DNA of 64,000 nucleotides, from positions 3,968,001-4,032,000 of the forward strand of contig NZ_CP129212.1 in NCBI RefSeq assembly GCF_030413175.1, read 5' to 3'. Below, piece after piece: positions 17,960 through 25,966 of this stretch; positions within the stretch are counted from its first letter, which is position 1; every line of letters begins with the position of its first letter. Position numbers and translations under genes: made by a program. The DNA is from Bradyrhizobium roseum (lineage in GTDB: Bacteria > Pseudomonadota > Alphaproteobacteria > Rhizobiales > Xanthobacteraceae). Below the pieces are notes generated by a model. The model was given only the letters and a program-made list of their open reading frames with translations. It was not told the DNA's origin and searched no databases.

Positions 17960-20140
17960 GTGCAAAACCATGCGCGCGAGGCCCCGAGGTTGGACACGTT
18001 GAAACCAGGCATACGAATTGGCCCGCGGCATCCTAGACTCGCCGCCGCAGGCTTCCGCTTCGCGCGCTGGCTGGCGGCGAAGACCATGGGGGCTGCGGGA
18101 TTCCACCAGCTCGGCTCGGCTTTTTGCGACGAGCGGATTGCACAGGTGCGTGCAAAGCTCGCGCGCGGCGAGACCGTCTATCTCGCCGGCCTCGGCGCGC
18201 CCGGCACGCATAACTCGGGTGTTGCGCTGATCGAGGTGACGCAGGCGAACGGGCCGCGGTTGATCGTCAACAACGAGGAAGAGCGCTTTTCCGGCAACAA
18301 GCACACGACCGAATATCCAAGACTGTCGATCGACGCTGCGGTGGCGACGCTGCGTGGCATGGGCCGCGATGTCGGCGATATCGATGCCTGGCTCACGAGC
18401 TGGGATTATCCGACCCTCGCCGGCACGCTGGCGCGTTCGGTGCTCGAGGAACTGCCGCAGAGCATCAAACTGGTGCGCACCACGGAGGCCGCCGGCTTCG
18501 ACGGCCGCCGCCTCGACCAGATGACGCGAACGCCAAAAATCCTCGCCCGCCAGCTCGGGCTTGCCGAGCGCGTGCCGCTGATATGTTTGCCGCATCACGA
18601 CAACCACGCCTGGTTTTCGTATGCCGCCTCGCCCTTCGCCGACGACGGCGAGCCTGTGGCAATTGCCGTGCTCGACGGCACTGGCGATCGGGGCTCGATC
18701 TCGCTTTACGTCGTCGAGCGTGGCGCGATGCGCCGGCTCTATTGCAACGACAGCATGTTCGATTCACTCGGCGCTTTCTACAGCGTGATCTCCTCCACGC
18801 AGGGCGGCTGGACCTGGCTGTCCAGCGAAGGCCGCTATATGGGCGCCGCCGCGTGGGGCGACATGGACCGCGCCAGCAATTCGTATTACGCGCGGCTGCG
18901 GGAGGTGCTGCATTTCGGCAGCGATGGCGAAGTCCGCCTCAACCGCGCGATGGCCAACTGGTACTGCGACCCGTTCGATCATCCCTACAAGCAGGCGCTG
19001 ACGGACATCCTCGGCGAACCGCTGCGGCCGGACCAGCTTTGGAATCCCGATGCGGTGCTGCGGGCCGAGGACATCCATCACCGGCCCGACACCAAGGACC
19101 GCCTCGACAAGGCGGCCGCAACGCAACTGGTGTTCGAGGACGCGATGATACATGTCGTCGATCACCTGCTGCGCTCCACGGGCGCTAGCCGGCTGGTGCT
19201 GACCGGCGGCGTCGCGTTGAACGCGGTCGGCAACATGCGGTTGCTCGAACATTTCGATGAGGCCTGGTTTGGCAAGGCGCAGCAGCGCAACGCGCGCCTG
19301 CAGCTGTGGGTGCCGCCAGTCCCCGGCGATCCCGGCGTCACCATCGGCGCGGCCTGGCTGTTCGCGCATCTGGCCGGCGCCCCGCGCGGTGCGCCGATGA
19401 CCCACGCGTTCTATTGCGGCACGGCGCCAACACAGAGCGATATCGCCAACGCGCTTGCGGCCGACGACATCGCCTCGCAACGTATCGGCGACATCTCGAC
19501 CGCGGAGGGCCGCGATGCGGTCGCCGATCTGATGGCGTTCATGGTGGCGCAAGGCGGCGTCATCGCGCTCTATCAGGGCGCGGCGGAGACGGGCCCCCGC
19601 GCGCTCGGCCACCGCTCGATCCTTGCGAACCCCTGCGATCCCCTCGCGCGCGAGCGGCTCAACGAACGCGTCAAGTACCGCGAAGCGATCCGCCCGCTGG
19701 CGCCGATGGCGACGCTGGAGGCGGCACAGCAATATTTCGACCTGCTGCCCGGCGCCTCGGACGCCGACTACAACGCCTATAATTACATGGTGCTGACGGC
19801 GCGCTCAAAACCGCACGCCCGCGAACAAATCCCGGCGGTCATCCACGCCGACGGCACCGGCCGGATTCAGATCGTGCGTACCGAAGACGATCCCCTCACC
19901 TACGCCTATCTCAAGGCGCTCGGCCGCCACATCGGCGTCGAACTGTCCGTCAACACGTCGTTCAATGTCGCGGGCCCCATCGCGCAGACCCCGCAACAGG
20001 CGATCGATACGCTGCGCCGCTCCAAGGGGCTCGATGTTGTCGTGCTGGTGGCAGGCGACGGCGAGGTCCATGCGGCCTGGCACGGCGGCGAACGCGACAG
20101 CGGAAGATTCACCGGCTGGTATTCCGATTGGGCGACCTGA
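17960..20140 (+). CDS. Carbamoyltransferase, NodU/CmcH family
   Basis: Up to 726 residues. The N-terminal Kae1-like domain contains GLGAPGTHNSGVALIE, the metal-binding LPHHDNHAW (about residues 210-218) and LDGTGDRGS. The C-terminal YrdC-like carbamoyltransferase domain contains ETGPRALGHRSILANP (near residue 543) and NTSFNVAGPIAQTP. The family moves carbamoyl from carbamoyl phosphate to hydroxyl groups, as NodU does on Nod factors and CmcH on cephems. No nod or antibiotic genes are nearby, so the acceptor is unknown. The GTG start at 17960 is uncertain: TTG at 17999, after GAGG, would give 713 residues. Confidence 0.9.
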   Translation: MQNHAREAPRLDTLKPGIRIGPRHPRLAAAGFRFARWLAAKTMGAAGFHQLGSAFCDERIAQVRAKLARGETVYLAGLGAPGTHNSGVALIEVTQANGPRLIVNNEEERFSGNKHTTEYPRLSIDAAVATLRGMGRDVGDIDAWLTSWDYPTLAGTLARSVLEELPQSIKLVRTTEAAGFDGRRLDQMTRTPKILARQLGLAERVPLICLPHHDNHAWFSYAASPFADDGEPVAIAVLDGTGDRGSISLYVVERGAMRRLYCNDSMFDSLGAFYSVISSTQGGWTWLSSEGRYMGAAAWGDMDRASNSYYARLREVLHFGSDGEVRLNRAMANWYCDPFDHPYKQALTDILGEPLRPDQLWNPDAVLRAEDIHHRPDTKDRLDKAAATQLVFEDAMIHVVDHLLRSTGASRLVLTGGVALNAVGNMRLLEHFDEAWFGKAQQRNARLQLWVPPVPGDPGVTIGAAWLFAHLAGAPRGAPMTHAFYCGTAPTQSDIANALAADDIASQRIGDISTAEGRDAVADLMAFMVAQGGVIALYQGAAETGPRALGHRSILANPCDPLARERLNERVKYREAIRPLAPMATLEAAQQYFDLLPGASDADYNAYNYMVLTARSKPHAREQIPAVIHADGTGRIQIVRTEDDPLTYAYLKALGRHIGVELSVNTSFNVAGPIAQTPQQAIDTLRRSKGLDVVVLVAGDGEVHAAWHGGERDSGRFTGWYSDWAT

Positions 20141-20146
20141 AATCAC

Positions 20147-20178
20147 GACGTCGTCCCGGCGAACGCCGGGACGACGTC
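20147..20178. terminator. Strong hairpin between convergent genes, possible bidirectional terminator/repeat
   Basis: Perfect 14-base arms, gacgtcgtcccggc (20147-20160) and its complement (20165-20178), with loop gaac. It lies seven bases after the carbamoyltransferase stop and eight before the end of the EamA gene. There is no T-run, so it may be a dispersed repeat that stalls or stabilises transcripts rather than a true intrinsic terminator. Confidence 0.5.
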
Positions 20179-20185
20179 AACTTCT

Positions 20186-21091
20186 TCAGCGCTGAAAGGA
20201 TCTCAGTACGCGCCCGTCGATCAGCAGTAACGCGCTGCCGATCACCAGCGCGCCCGCAATCTCCCGCGGTGAGATTGTTTCGCCGAGCACCAGGCCCCCG
20301 AGCAGGATCGCGGTCACCGGGATCAGCAACGTCACCAGCATGACATTGGTGGCGCCGGAGCGCCGCAGGATCTGAAAGAACACGATATAGGCGAGCGCCG
20401 TCGACAGCCCGGCAAGCCCGATCACAGCGAGCCATGTCGTGGCTCCCGGCATCGGCAATTGCCAGGGACGCTCGACGAATCCTGCGACCACCGTCATCAT
20501 CGCGGCCGAGGCCAGCATCTGGAACGTCGCGGTACCCAGCGCAGGCGAATTCGACAGCAGCCGTCGCGCCAGCAGCGCTGACACACCATAAGAAAAGGCA
20601 GCCGCCAGACACAGCAGAATGCCGAGCCCCTGGCCGCGCTCCAGCCCCACGCTATCACCGTACAGAATGACAACGCCGATCAGGCCCGCGACGACGCCGC
20701 CGATCCGCCGCGCGGACAGATTTTCCGCGCCGGCCACCGCTATCACGACCACCGTGAACAGCGGCGTCGTGGCATTCAGGATCGAAGCCAGCCCGCCCGG
20801 GATATAAGTCTGTCCGACCACGATCAGCGAGAACGGCAGCACGTTGTTGAACAGCCCGATCGCGATGAACGGCATCCATCCGGACAGGCCAGATGGAAAG
20901 CGGATGCGATAGAGCCAGAGCAACGGCAGCAGCATCAGCGCCGCGAGCGCCACGCGCAAAAACACCAGCGTGAAAGGCGGCAATTCCTTCAGCACCACGC
21001 CGTTGAAGAAGAACGACCCGCCCCACAGGATCGAGAGCAGGCCGAGCAGCCACCAGTCGCGGGCGTCGATCGAAGCGTCTTTGGCGATCAT
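20186..21091 (-). CDS. EamA/DMT family transporter
   Basis: 301-residue inner-membrane protein with about ten helices arranged as two EamA repeats. The first begins WWLLGLLSILWGGSFFFNGVVL, the second near LGILLCLAAAFSYGVSALLA. Members of the drug/metabolite transporter superfamily export amino acids or other metabolites, and the substrate is unknown. A nearly perfect palindrome lies just before the start codon and may be an operator. Confidence 0.9.
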   Translation of the reverse strand: MIAKDASIDARDWWLLGLLSILWGGSFFFNGVVLKELPPFTLVFLRVALAALMLLPLLWLYRIRFPSGLSGWMPFIAIGLFNNVLPFSLIVVGQTYIPGGLASILNATTPLFTVVVIAVAGAENLSARRIGGVVAGLIGVVILYGDSVGLERGQGLGILLCLAAAFSYGVSALLARRLLSNSPALGTATFQMLASAAMMTVVAGFVERPWQLPMPGATTWLAVIGLAGLSTALAYIVFFQILRRSGATNVMLVTLLIPVTAILLGGLVLGETISPREIAGALVIGSALLLIDGRVLRSFQR

Positions 21092-21101
21092 GTCATTTGA
21101 T

Positions 21102-21119
21102 ATCTGCGATCTCGCAGAT
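21102..21119 (-). promoter_or_regulatory. 18-base palindrome at the EamA gene start
   Basis: atctgcga-tc-tcgcagat: eight-base perfect arms around two central bases, 11 bases upstream of the EamA start codon. This is a likely operator or translational control site. No regulator gene is adjacent. Confidence 0.35.
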
Positions 21120-21175
21120 TTATTCCGACGCGCCCGGCTTTCCCACCCGATTTCCGGAAATGGACTTGCGGCGGG

Positions 21176-22048
21176 CTATTTCGGCCGCGAGACCAGTTCG
21201 ATCATCCGGCCCTCGTCGTCGTCGGGCATCTCGGCCTTCGCCTTCGCATAGGCCTCGACGGCGGCTTGCCCGACCAGCGGGGGTTCTGCCAGCAGGCTCT
21301 CGGCCAGTCTCACCGCGTACGCCGCATCCTTGTAGCGAAGCGCTGTGGTGAACGATGCGCCGGAGAAATCGCGCGCCACCATGCGTTTGGAATGCCGGAT
21401 CACCTGCGGACTGGCCACCGCGCCGGTCGCCAGCGCTTCCGCCACCAGCTTCATGTCGAGACCGGCCTGCTCGGCCATAGCGACGCCTTCGGCGAGGCTC
21501 GCGATCTGCACCGCGCCCATCAGATTGTTGATGAGCTTGAAGACGGTGCCGGTGCCGACAGCACCGAAGTGCCTGATCACGTCGCCGATCGGCGCGAGGA
21601 AGGGCTTTGCGGAAGCGAGATCGGCGGGTTCGGCGCCGACCAGCAAGGTCAGTTTTCCAGAGGCTGCCGCCTGCGGCAGGCCGGTGACGGGACAGTCGAT
21701 ATAGACGAGACCGCGGCCGCGCAGTTCGCGCGCTATGTCGAGCACATGCTGATGCGAGACGGTCGAGCATTCGATGACGAGGCTGCCTGCCTTCATCGAT
21801 GCCGCCGCGCCCTCCTTGCCGAGCCAGACGTTGCGCGACGCCTCGTCGTCCGCGACCATGGTCACGACGGCGTCGGCGCCATCGGCAGCATCCGCAGGCG
21901 ACCCCGCCCAGCGCGCGCCGCGCGCGATCAAATCTTCCGCCTTGGCTTGGCTGCGATTCCATACCGCGACGTCAAAACCCGCCTCGAGATAGCGGCCGGC
22001 CATGCCATGGCCCATGCGGCCGAGCCCGATGAACCCGACCTTCGTCAT
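21176..22048 (-). CDS. NAD(P)-dependent beta-hydroxyacid dehydrogenase (3-hydroxyisobutyrate dehydrogenase family)
   Basis: 290-residue enzyme with an N-terminal Rossmann domain (VGFIGLGRMGHGMAGRYLEAG, the GxGxxG signature at residues 8-13), the substrate-binding DCPVTGLPQAA loop and the catalytic Lys region FKLINNLMGA. Related enzymes oxidise 3-hydroxyisobutyrate, tartronate semialdehyde or glyoxylate-type substrates, and the exact one cannot be chosen. It starts three bases after the prfB stop, so the two genes are likely translationally coupled. Confidence 0.9.
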   Translation of the reverse strand: MTKVGFIGLGRMGHGMAGRYLEAGFDVAVWNRSQAKAEDLIARGARWAGSPADAADGADAVVTMVADDEASRNVWLGKEGAAASMKAGSLVIECSTVSHQHVLDIARELRGRGLVYIDCPVTGLPQAAASGKLTLLVGAEPADLASAKPFLAPIGDVIRHFGAVGTGTVFKLINNLMGAVQIASLAEGVAMAEQAGLDMKLVAEALATGAVASPQVIRHSKRMVARDFSGASFTTALRYKDAAYAVRLAESLLAEPPLVGQAAVEAYAKAKAEMPDDDEGRMIELVSRPK

Positions 22049-22051
22049 GCG

Positions 22052-23183
22052 CTAGTCCACATCCTCGACCGCGCCGGGCGAGGTGCCGAAGGCGCGCTGC
22101 GCCAGCGTCGCCGCCATGAACTCGTCGAGGTCGCCGTTCAGCACGCCCGACGTGTCCGAGGTCTGCACGCCGGTGCGCAGGTCCTTCACCATCTGGTAGG
22201 GCTGCAGCACATAGGAGCGGATCTGGTGGCCCCAGCCGATGTCGGTCTTGGCGGCCTGGTCGGCGGCGGCCTGTTCCTCGCGCTTCTTCAGCTCGATCTC
22301 GTACAGCCGCGCCCGCAACATGTCCCAGGCCTGCGCACGGTTCTTGTGCTGCGAACGGCCGGCCTGGCAGACCACGGCGACGCCGGTCGGGATATGCGTC
22401 AGGCGCACCGCGGATTCGGTCTTGTTGACGTGCTGGCCGCCGGCGCCGCCCGAACGCATCGTGTCTGTGCGGACGTCGGATTCCTTGATGTCGATCTTGA
22501 TCGAGTCGTCGACGACCGGAAAGATCGCCACGGAAGAGAACGACGTATGCCGCCGTGCGTTGGAATCGAACGGCGATATCCGCACCAGGCGGTGCACACC
22601 CGCCTCGGTCTTCAGCCAGCCATAGGCATTGTGCCCGCTGATCTGGACGGTCGCCGATTTGATGCCGGCTTCTTCGCCGGGGGTTTCTTCCAGATACTCG
22701 ACCTTGAAACCGTGCTCCTCGGCCCAGCGCGTGTACATGCGCAGCAGCATCGCGGCCCAGTCCTGGCTTTCGGTGCCGCCGGCGCCGGCATGCACTTCGA
22801 GGTAGGAATCGAACCGGTCGGCCTCGCCCGACAGCAGCGCTTCGAGTTCGCGGCGCGCGACTTCCTTCTTCAGCGCCTTCAGGGCGTTCTCGGCCTCGAC
22901 CACGACGCCTTCGTCGTTTTCGGACTCGCCGAGCGCAATCATCTCGACATTGTCGTCGAGTTCGCGTTCGACCTTGCCGATGCCCTCGAGCGCATCCACC
23001 AGCGAGGTGCGCTCCTGCATCAGCTTCTGGGCCTTCTGGGGATCGTTCCAGAGATTGGGATCTTCGGCGAGCTTGTTCAGCTCGGCGAGGCGCGCCGTGG
23101 ATGCATCGACGTCAAAGATGCCTCCTCAGCAGCCCGACCGACTGCTTGATCTCTTCTACGAGGCGTTCGACTTCGGCGCGCAT
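22052..23183 (-). CDS. prfB: Peptide chain release factor 2, made by programmed +1 frameshift
   Basis: RF2 releases finished chains at UGA and UAA. The gene is in two frames. A 23-codon frame starts at 23183 ([16 protein letters not shown]) and meets an in-frame TGA at 23114-23112. A +1 slip at CTT then joins the second frame, which begins [15 protein letters not shown] and runs to 22052. The total is 376 residues, normal for RF2. The second frame alone would start at 23020 and lack the N-terminal helices. Motifs: the stop-reading SPF in RISPFDSN, and the catalytic GGQ in [10 protein letters not shown]. It lies downstream of the PBP1A genes and is coupled to a dehydrogenase gene. Confidence 0.96.
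23111..23126 (-). other. prfB programmed frameshift site
   Basis: On the minus strand the site reads AGGAGG-CAT-CTT-TGA-C: an internal Shine-Dalgarno-like AGGAGG three bases before the slippery CTT, then the UGA that RF2 itself reads, then C. Spacing is the same as in the Escherichia coli prfB site. Low RF2 lets the ribosome slip +1 and make more RF2, so the site is an autoregulator. Confidence 0.93.
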
Positions 23184-23269
23184 GATGCCTTCTGTCTGCG
23201 GTCAAAACCGCGGCTGGATCGATATTCAACGGGCGGGATGTAGCGACGTACGCAACAAAGCGCAATCCG

Positions 23270-25804
23270 CTAATAGATCCTGCCGGTGCCGGGCCGCATG
23301 ATGCTGCCGGCATCAGGAGATCCTCCCTGAATGCTGGCGGCTTCCGGCGGATATCCCTGCGGCACGCGTCCATCGCCCTCGACGACGCCGACGGCGGCGG
23401 CCGGCATGTAATTCTCCGGCGGCGCAGTGCCCGGCTTGAAGGCTTCCAGAACGGTACGGCCGGTATCGCCGGGTGCGGGGCGCATGCCGCTCTTCGAATC
23501 GATGCGAACCAGCCTGATCCCGGGAGGCACCTTGAAGGGGGTCGGCGGCTTGTCGGCCAGTGCGAGCTTCATGAAGTCCTTGGCGATCGGTGCGGCGATT
23601 CGGCCGCCCTGCGCGGACCTGCCCAGGCTACGCGGCTTGTCATAGCCCATATAGAGACCGACGACGAGATCGGGCGAAAAGCCGACGAACCAGACGTCTT
23701 TTCCGTCGCTGGTGGTGCCGGTCTTGCCGGCGATCGGCTTGCCGACCTCGCGCAGGATCGTCGCCGTCCCACCCTGCACCACGCTCTCCAGCATCGACGT
23801 GATCTGGTAGGCGGTCAACGAGTCGAGCACCTGCTCCCGGCGATCGACGAGCTGGGGCTCGGGCTGGTTCTTCCAGCCGCCGGGCGCGTCACAGCCGCGG
23901 CACTCACGCTGGTCATGCCTGAAGATCGTGCGCCCGTAGCGGTCCTGGATGCGGTCGATCAGCGTCGGCTTCACCCGCCGGCCGCCATTGGCGAACATCG
24001 AATAGGCCGTCACCATCCGCATGACAGTGGTTTCGCCGGCGCCGAGCGAATAGGAGAGATAGTTCGGCAGCTCTTCGTAGACCCCGAAACGCTTGGCGTA
24101 TTCGCCGATCAGGGGCATGCCGACATCCTGCGCCAGCCGCACCGTGACGGTATTGAGCGACTGTTTCAGGGCGTCGCGCAGCGTAATCGGCCCCTTATAG
24201 CTGCCCACCGAAAAATTGTCCGGCCGCCAGACGCCGTTGCCCTGCCCCTGGTCGATCTCGATCGGGCCGTCGATCATGATCGTCGCCGGCGTGTAGCCAT
24301 TGTCGATCGCCGCCGAATACACCAGTGGCTTGAACGTCGATCCCGGCTGCCGATAGGCCTGCGTCGCGCGATTGAACTGGCTCTGGTCGAACGAGAAGCC
24401 GCCGACCATCGCCACCACGCGGCCGGTCAACGGATCCATCGCGACCATGGCGCCGGATACTTCGGGGATTTGCCGAAGGCGATACTGCCCCTCGACCATC
24501 TTGCCATCCTTGTCGAACAGCGGATCGGCGTAGATCACGTCACCCGGCGAGAGAATCTGCGATACCGAAGCCGTCGCGGGTTTGCCGCGCACTGCGGCAG
24601 CGACCGGCTTCGCCCATCGCACACCATCCAGCGTGATCAGACCGGTTTGCCGTTCCTTGGAAATGGCGCCGCCGAGTTCGCGGCCCGGCTGGAAGCCGAT
24701 CCGGGCTGACTGGTCGGATGTTTCGAGCACCACCGCCATCCGCCAGGGCGAGATGTCGCTGAGCGACCTGATTTCGGCGAGCTTGACGCCCCAGTCGCCG
24801 GATATGTCGAGTTTGCTCATGGCGCCGCGCCAGCCCTGCGCCTCATCGAAATTGACGAGGCCGGCGGCGACCGTCTTGCGCGCCATCACCTGCAGTTTTG
24901 GATCGAGCGTGGTGCGGACCGACAGGCCGCCTTCATAAAGCTTCTTCTCGCCGTAGCGCTCAAAGATGTCGCGGCGGACTTCCTCGGCAAAATATTCGCC
25001 GGCAAACGTATGCGCGGCGTTGGACCTGGAGGCCACGATCAGCGGCTCCTTGCGCGACTTCTCGGCATCCGCCTGCTTGATCCAGCCGTTTTCAAGCAAA
25101 CGGTCGATCACGTAGTTGCGGCGCTCGACCGAGCGATCCCGGTTGCGCACCGGATGCAGCGTGCCCGGCGCTTTCGGCAGCGCGGCGAGATAGGCGGCTT
25201 CCGCGACCGTCAGCTCGTTCACGGATTTATCGAAATAGACGAGCGACGCAGCGGCGATGCCATAGGCGCCGAGGCCGAGATAGATTTCGTTGAGATAGAG
25301 CTCGAGGATGCGGTCCTTCGAATAGGCGCGCTCGATGCGCATCGCCAGCAGGGCTTCCTTGATCTTGCGCGTGAACGACACCTCGTTGGTCAACAGGAAG
25401 TTCTTGGCGACCTGTTGGGTGATCGTCGAGGCGCCCTGCGGGCGCTTGTTGGAGCCGAGATTCTGCACATACGCCACGACCGCACGCGCCATGCCGGTGA
25501 AGTCGATGCCGCCGTGCTCGTAAAAATTCTTGTCCTCGGCCGCGAGGAAGGCGTTGGTGACGAGTTTGGGCACCGCCTGGATCGGCAGATAGAGCCGGCG
25601 CTCCTTGGAATACTCGCCGAGCAGCGCGCCGTCGGCGGCGTGCACGCGCGTCATCACCGGCGGCTCATAATCCTGAAGCTGCGAATAGTCGGGCAGGTCC
25701 CTGGAGAAGTACCAGATTCCGCCCGCGACGCCGGCCACGCCGACCAGGAACATGATCGTCCCGACGGTAAACAGGAAACCCAAAAATCGGACCACAAAGC
25801 GCAT
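23270..25804 (-). CDS. mrcA: Penicillin-binding protein 1A (downstream tandem copy)
   Basis: 844-residue bifunctional peptidoglycan synthase. An N-terminal membrane anchor (FLGFLFTVGTIMFLVGVAGVAGG) is followed by a GT51 glycosyltransferase (AAEDKNFYEHGGID, near residue 90), an inserted OB-like region, and a transpeptidase with the serine motif STFK in RQPGSTFKPLVY, SLN in LKQSLNTVTV and KTG in GKTGTTSDGK. All catalytic motifs are intact. A near copy lies 162 bp upstream (25967-28489); the two align without large gaps and most residues match. The Pro-rich tail differs most. Confidence 0.96.
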   Translation of the reverse strand: MRFVVRFLGFLFTVGTIMFLVGVAGVAGGIWYFSRDLPDYSQLQDYEPPVMTRVHAADGALLGEYSKERRLYLPIQAVPKLVTNAFLAAEDKNFYEHGGIDFTGMARAVVAYVQNLGSNKRPQGASTITQQVAKNFLLTNEVSFTRKIKEALLAMRIERAYSKDRILELYLNEIYLGLGAYGIAAASLVYFDKSVNELTVAEAAYLAALPKAPGTLHPVRNRDRSVERRNYVIDRLLENGWIKQADAEKSRKEPLIVASRSNAAHTFAGEYFAEEVRRDIFERYGEKKLYEGGLSVRTTLDPKLQVMARKTVAAGLVNFDEAQGWRGAMSKLDISGDWGVKLAEIRSLSDISPWRMAVVLETSDQSARIGFQPGRELGGAISKERQTGLITLDGVRWAKPVAAAVRGKPATASVSQILSPGDVIYADPLFDKDGKMVEGQYRLRQIPEVSGAMVAMDPLTGRVVAMVGGFSFDQSQFNRATQAYRQPGSTFKPLVYSAAIDNGYTPATIMIDGPIEIDQGQGNGVWRPDNFSVGSYKGPITLRDALKQSLNTVTVRLAQDVGMPLIGEYAKRFGVYEELPNYLSYSLGAGETTVMRMVTAYSMFANGGRRVKPTLIDRIQDRYGRTIFRHDQRECRGCDAPGGWKNQPEPQLVDRREQVLDSLTAYQITSMLESVVQGGTATILREVGKPIAGKTGTTSDGKDVWFVGFSPDLVVGLYMGYDKPRSLGRSAQGGRIAAPIAKDFMKLALADKPPTPFKVPPGIRLVRIDSKSGMRPAPGDTGRTVLEAFKPGTAPPENYMPAAAVGVVEGDGRVPQGYPPEAASIQGGSPDAGSIMRPGTGRIY

Positions 25805-25966
25805 TACCGAAATTCCATTCCAACCTTTGCGCCGTGACAGTCAGCGCGTGTTCCCGTGTCCACCGGAATTCCCCACCCGTTACGGACCCACGAATCCACC
25901 GGGTTCAAACATTTCATCCTACAGTGTTCGAAGATGGGCCTTGCAGTTGAAAATGCTGCGAGCGGT

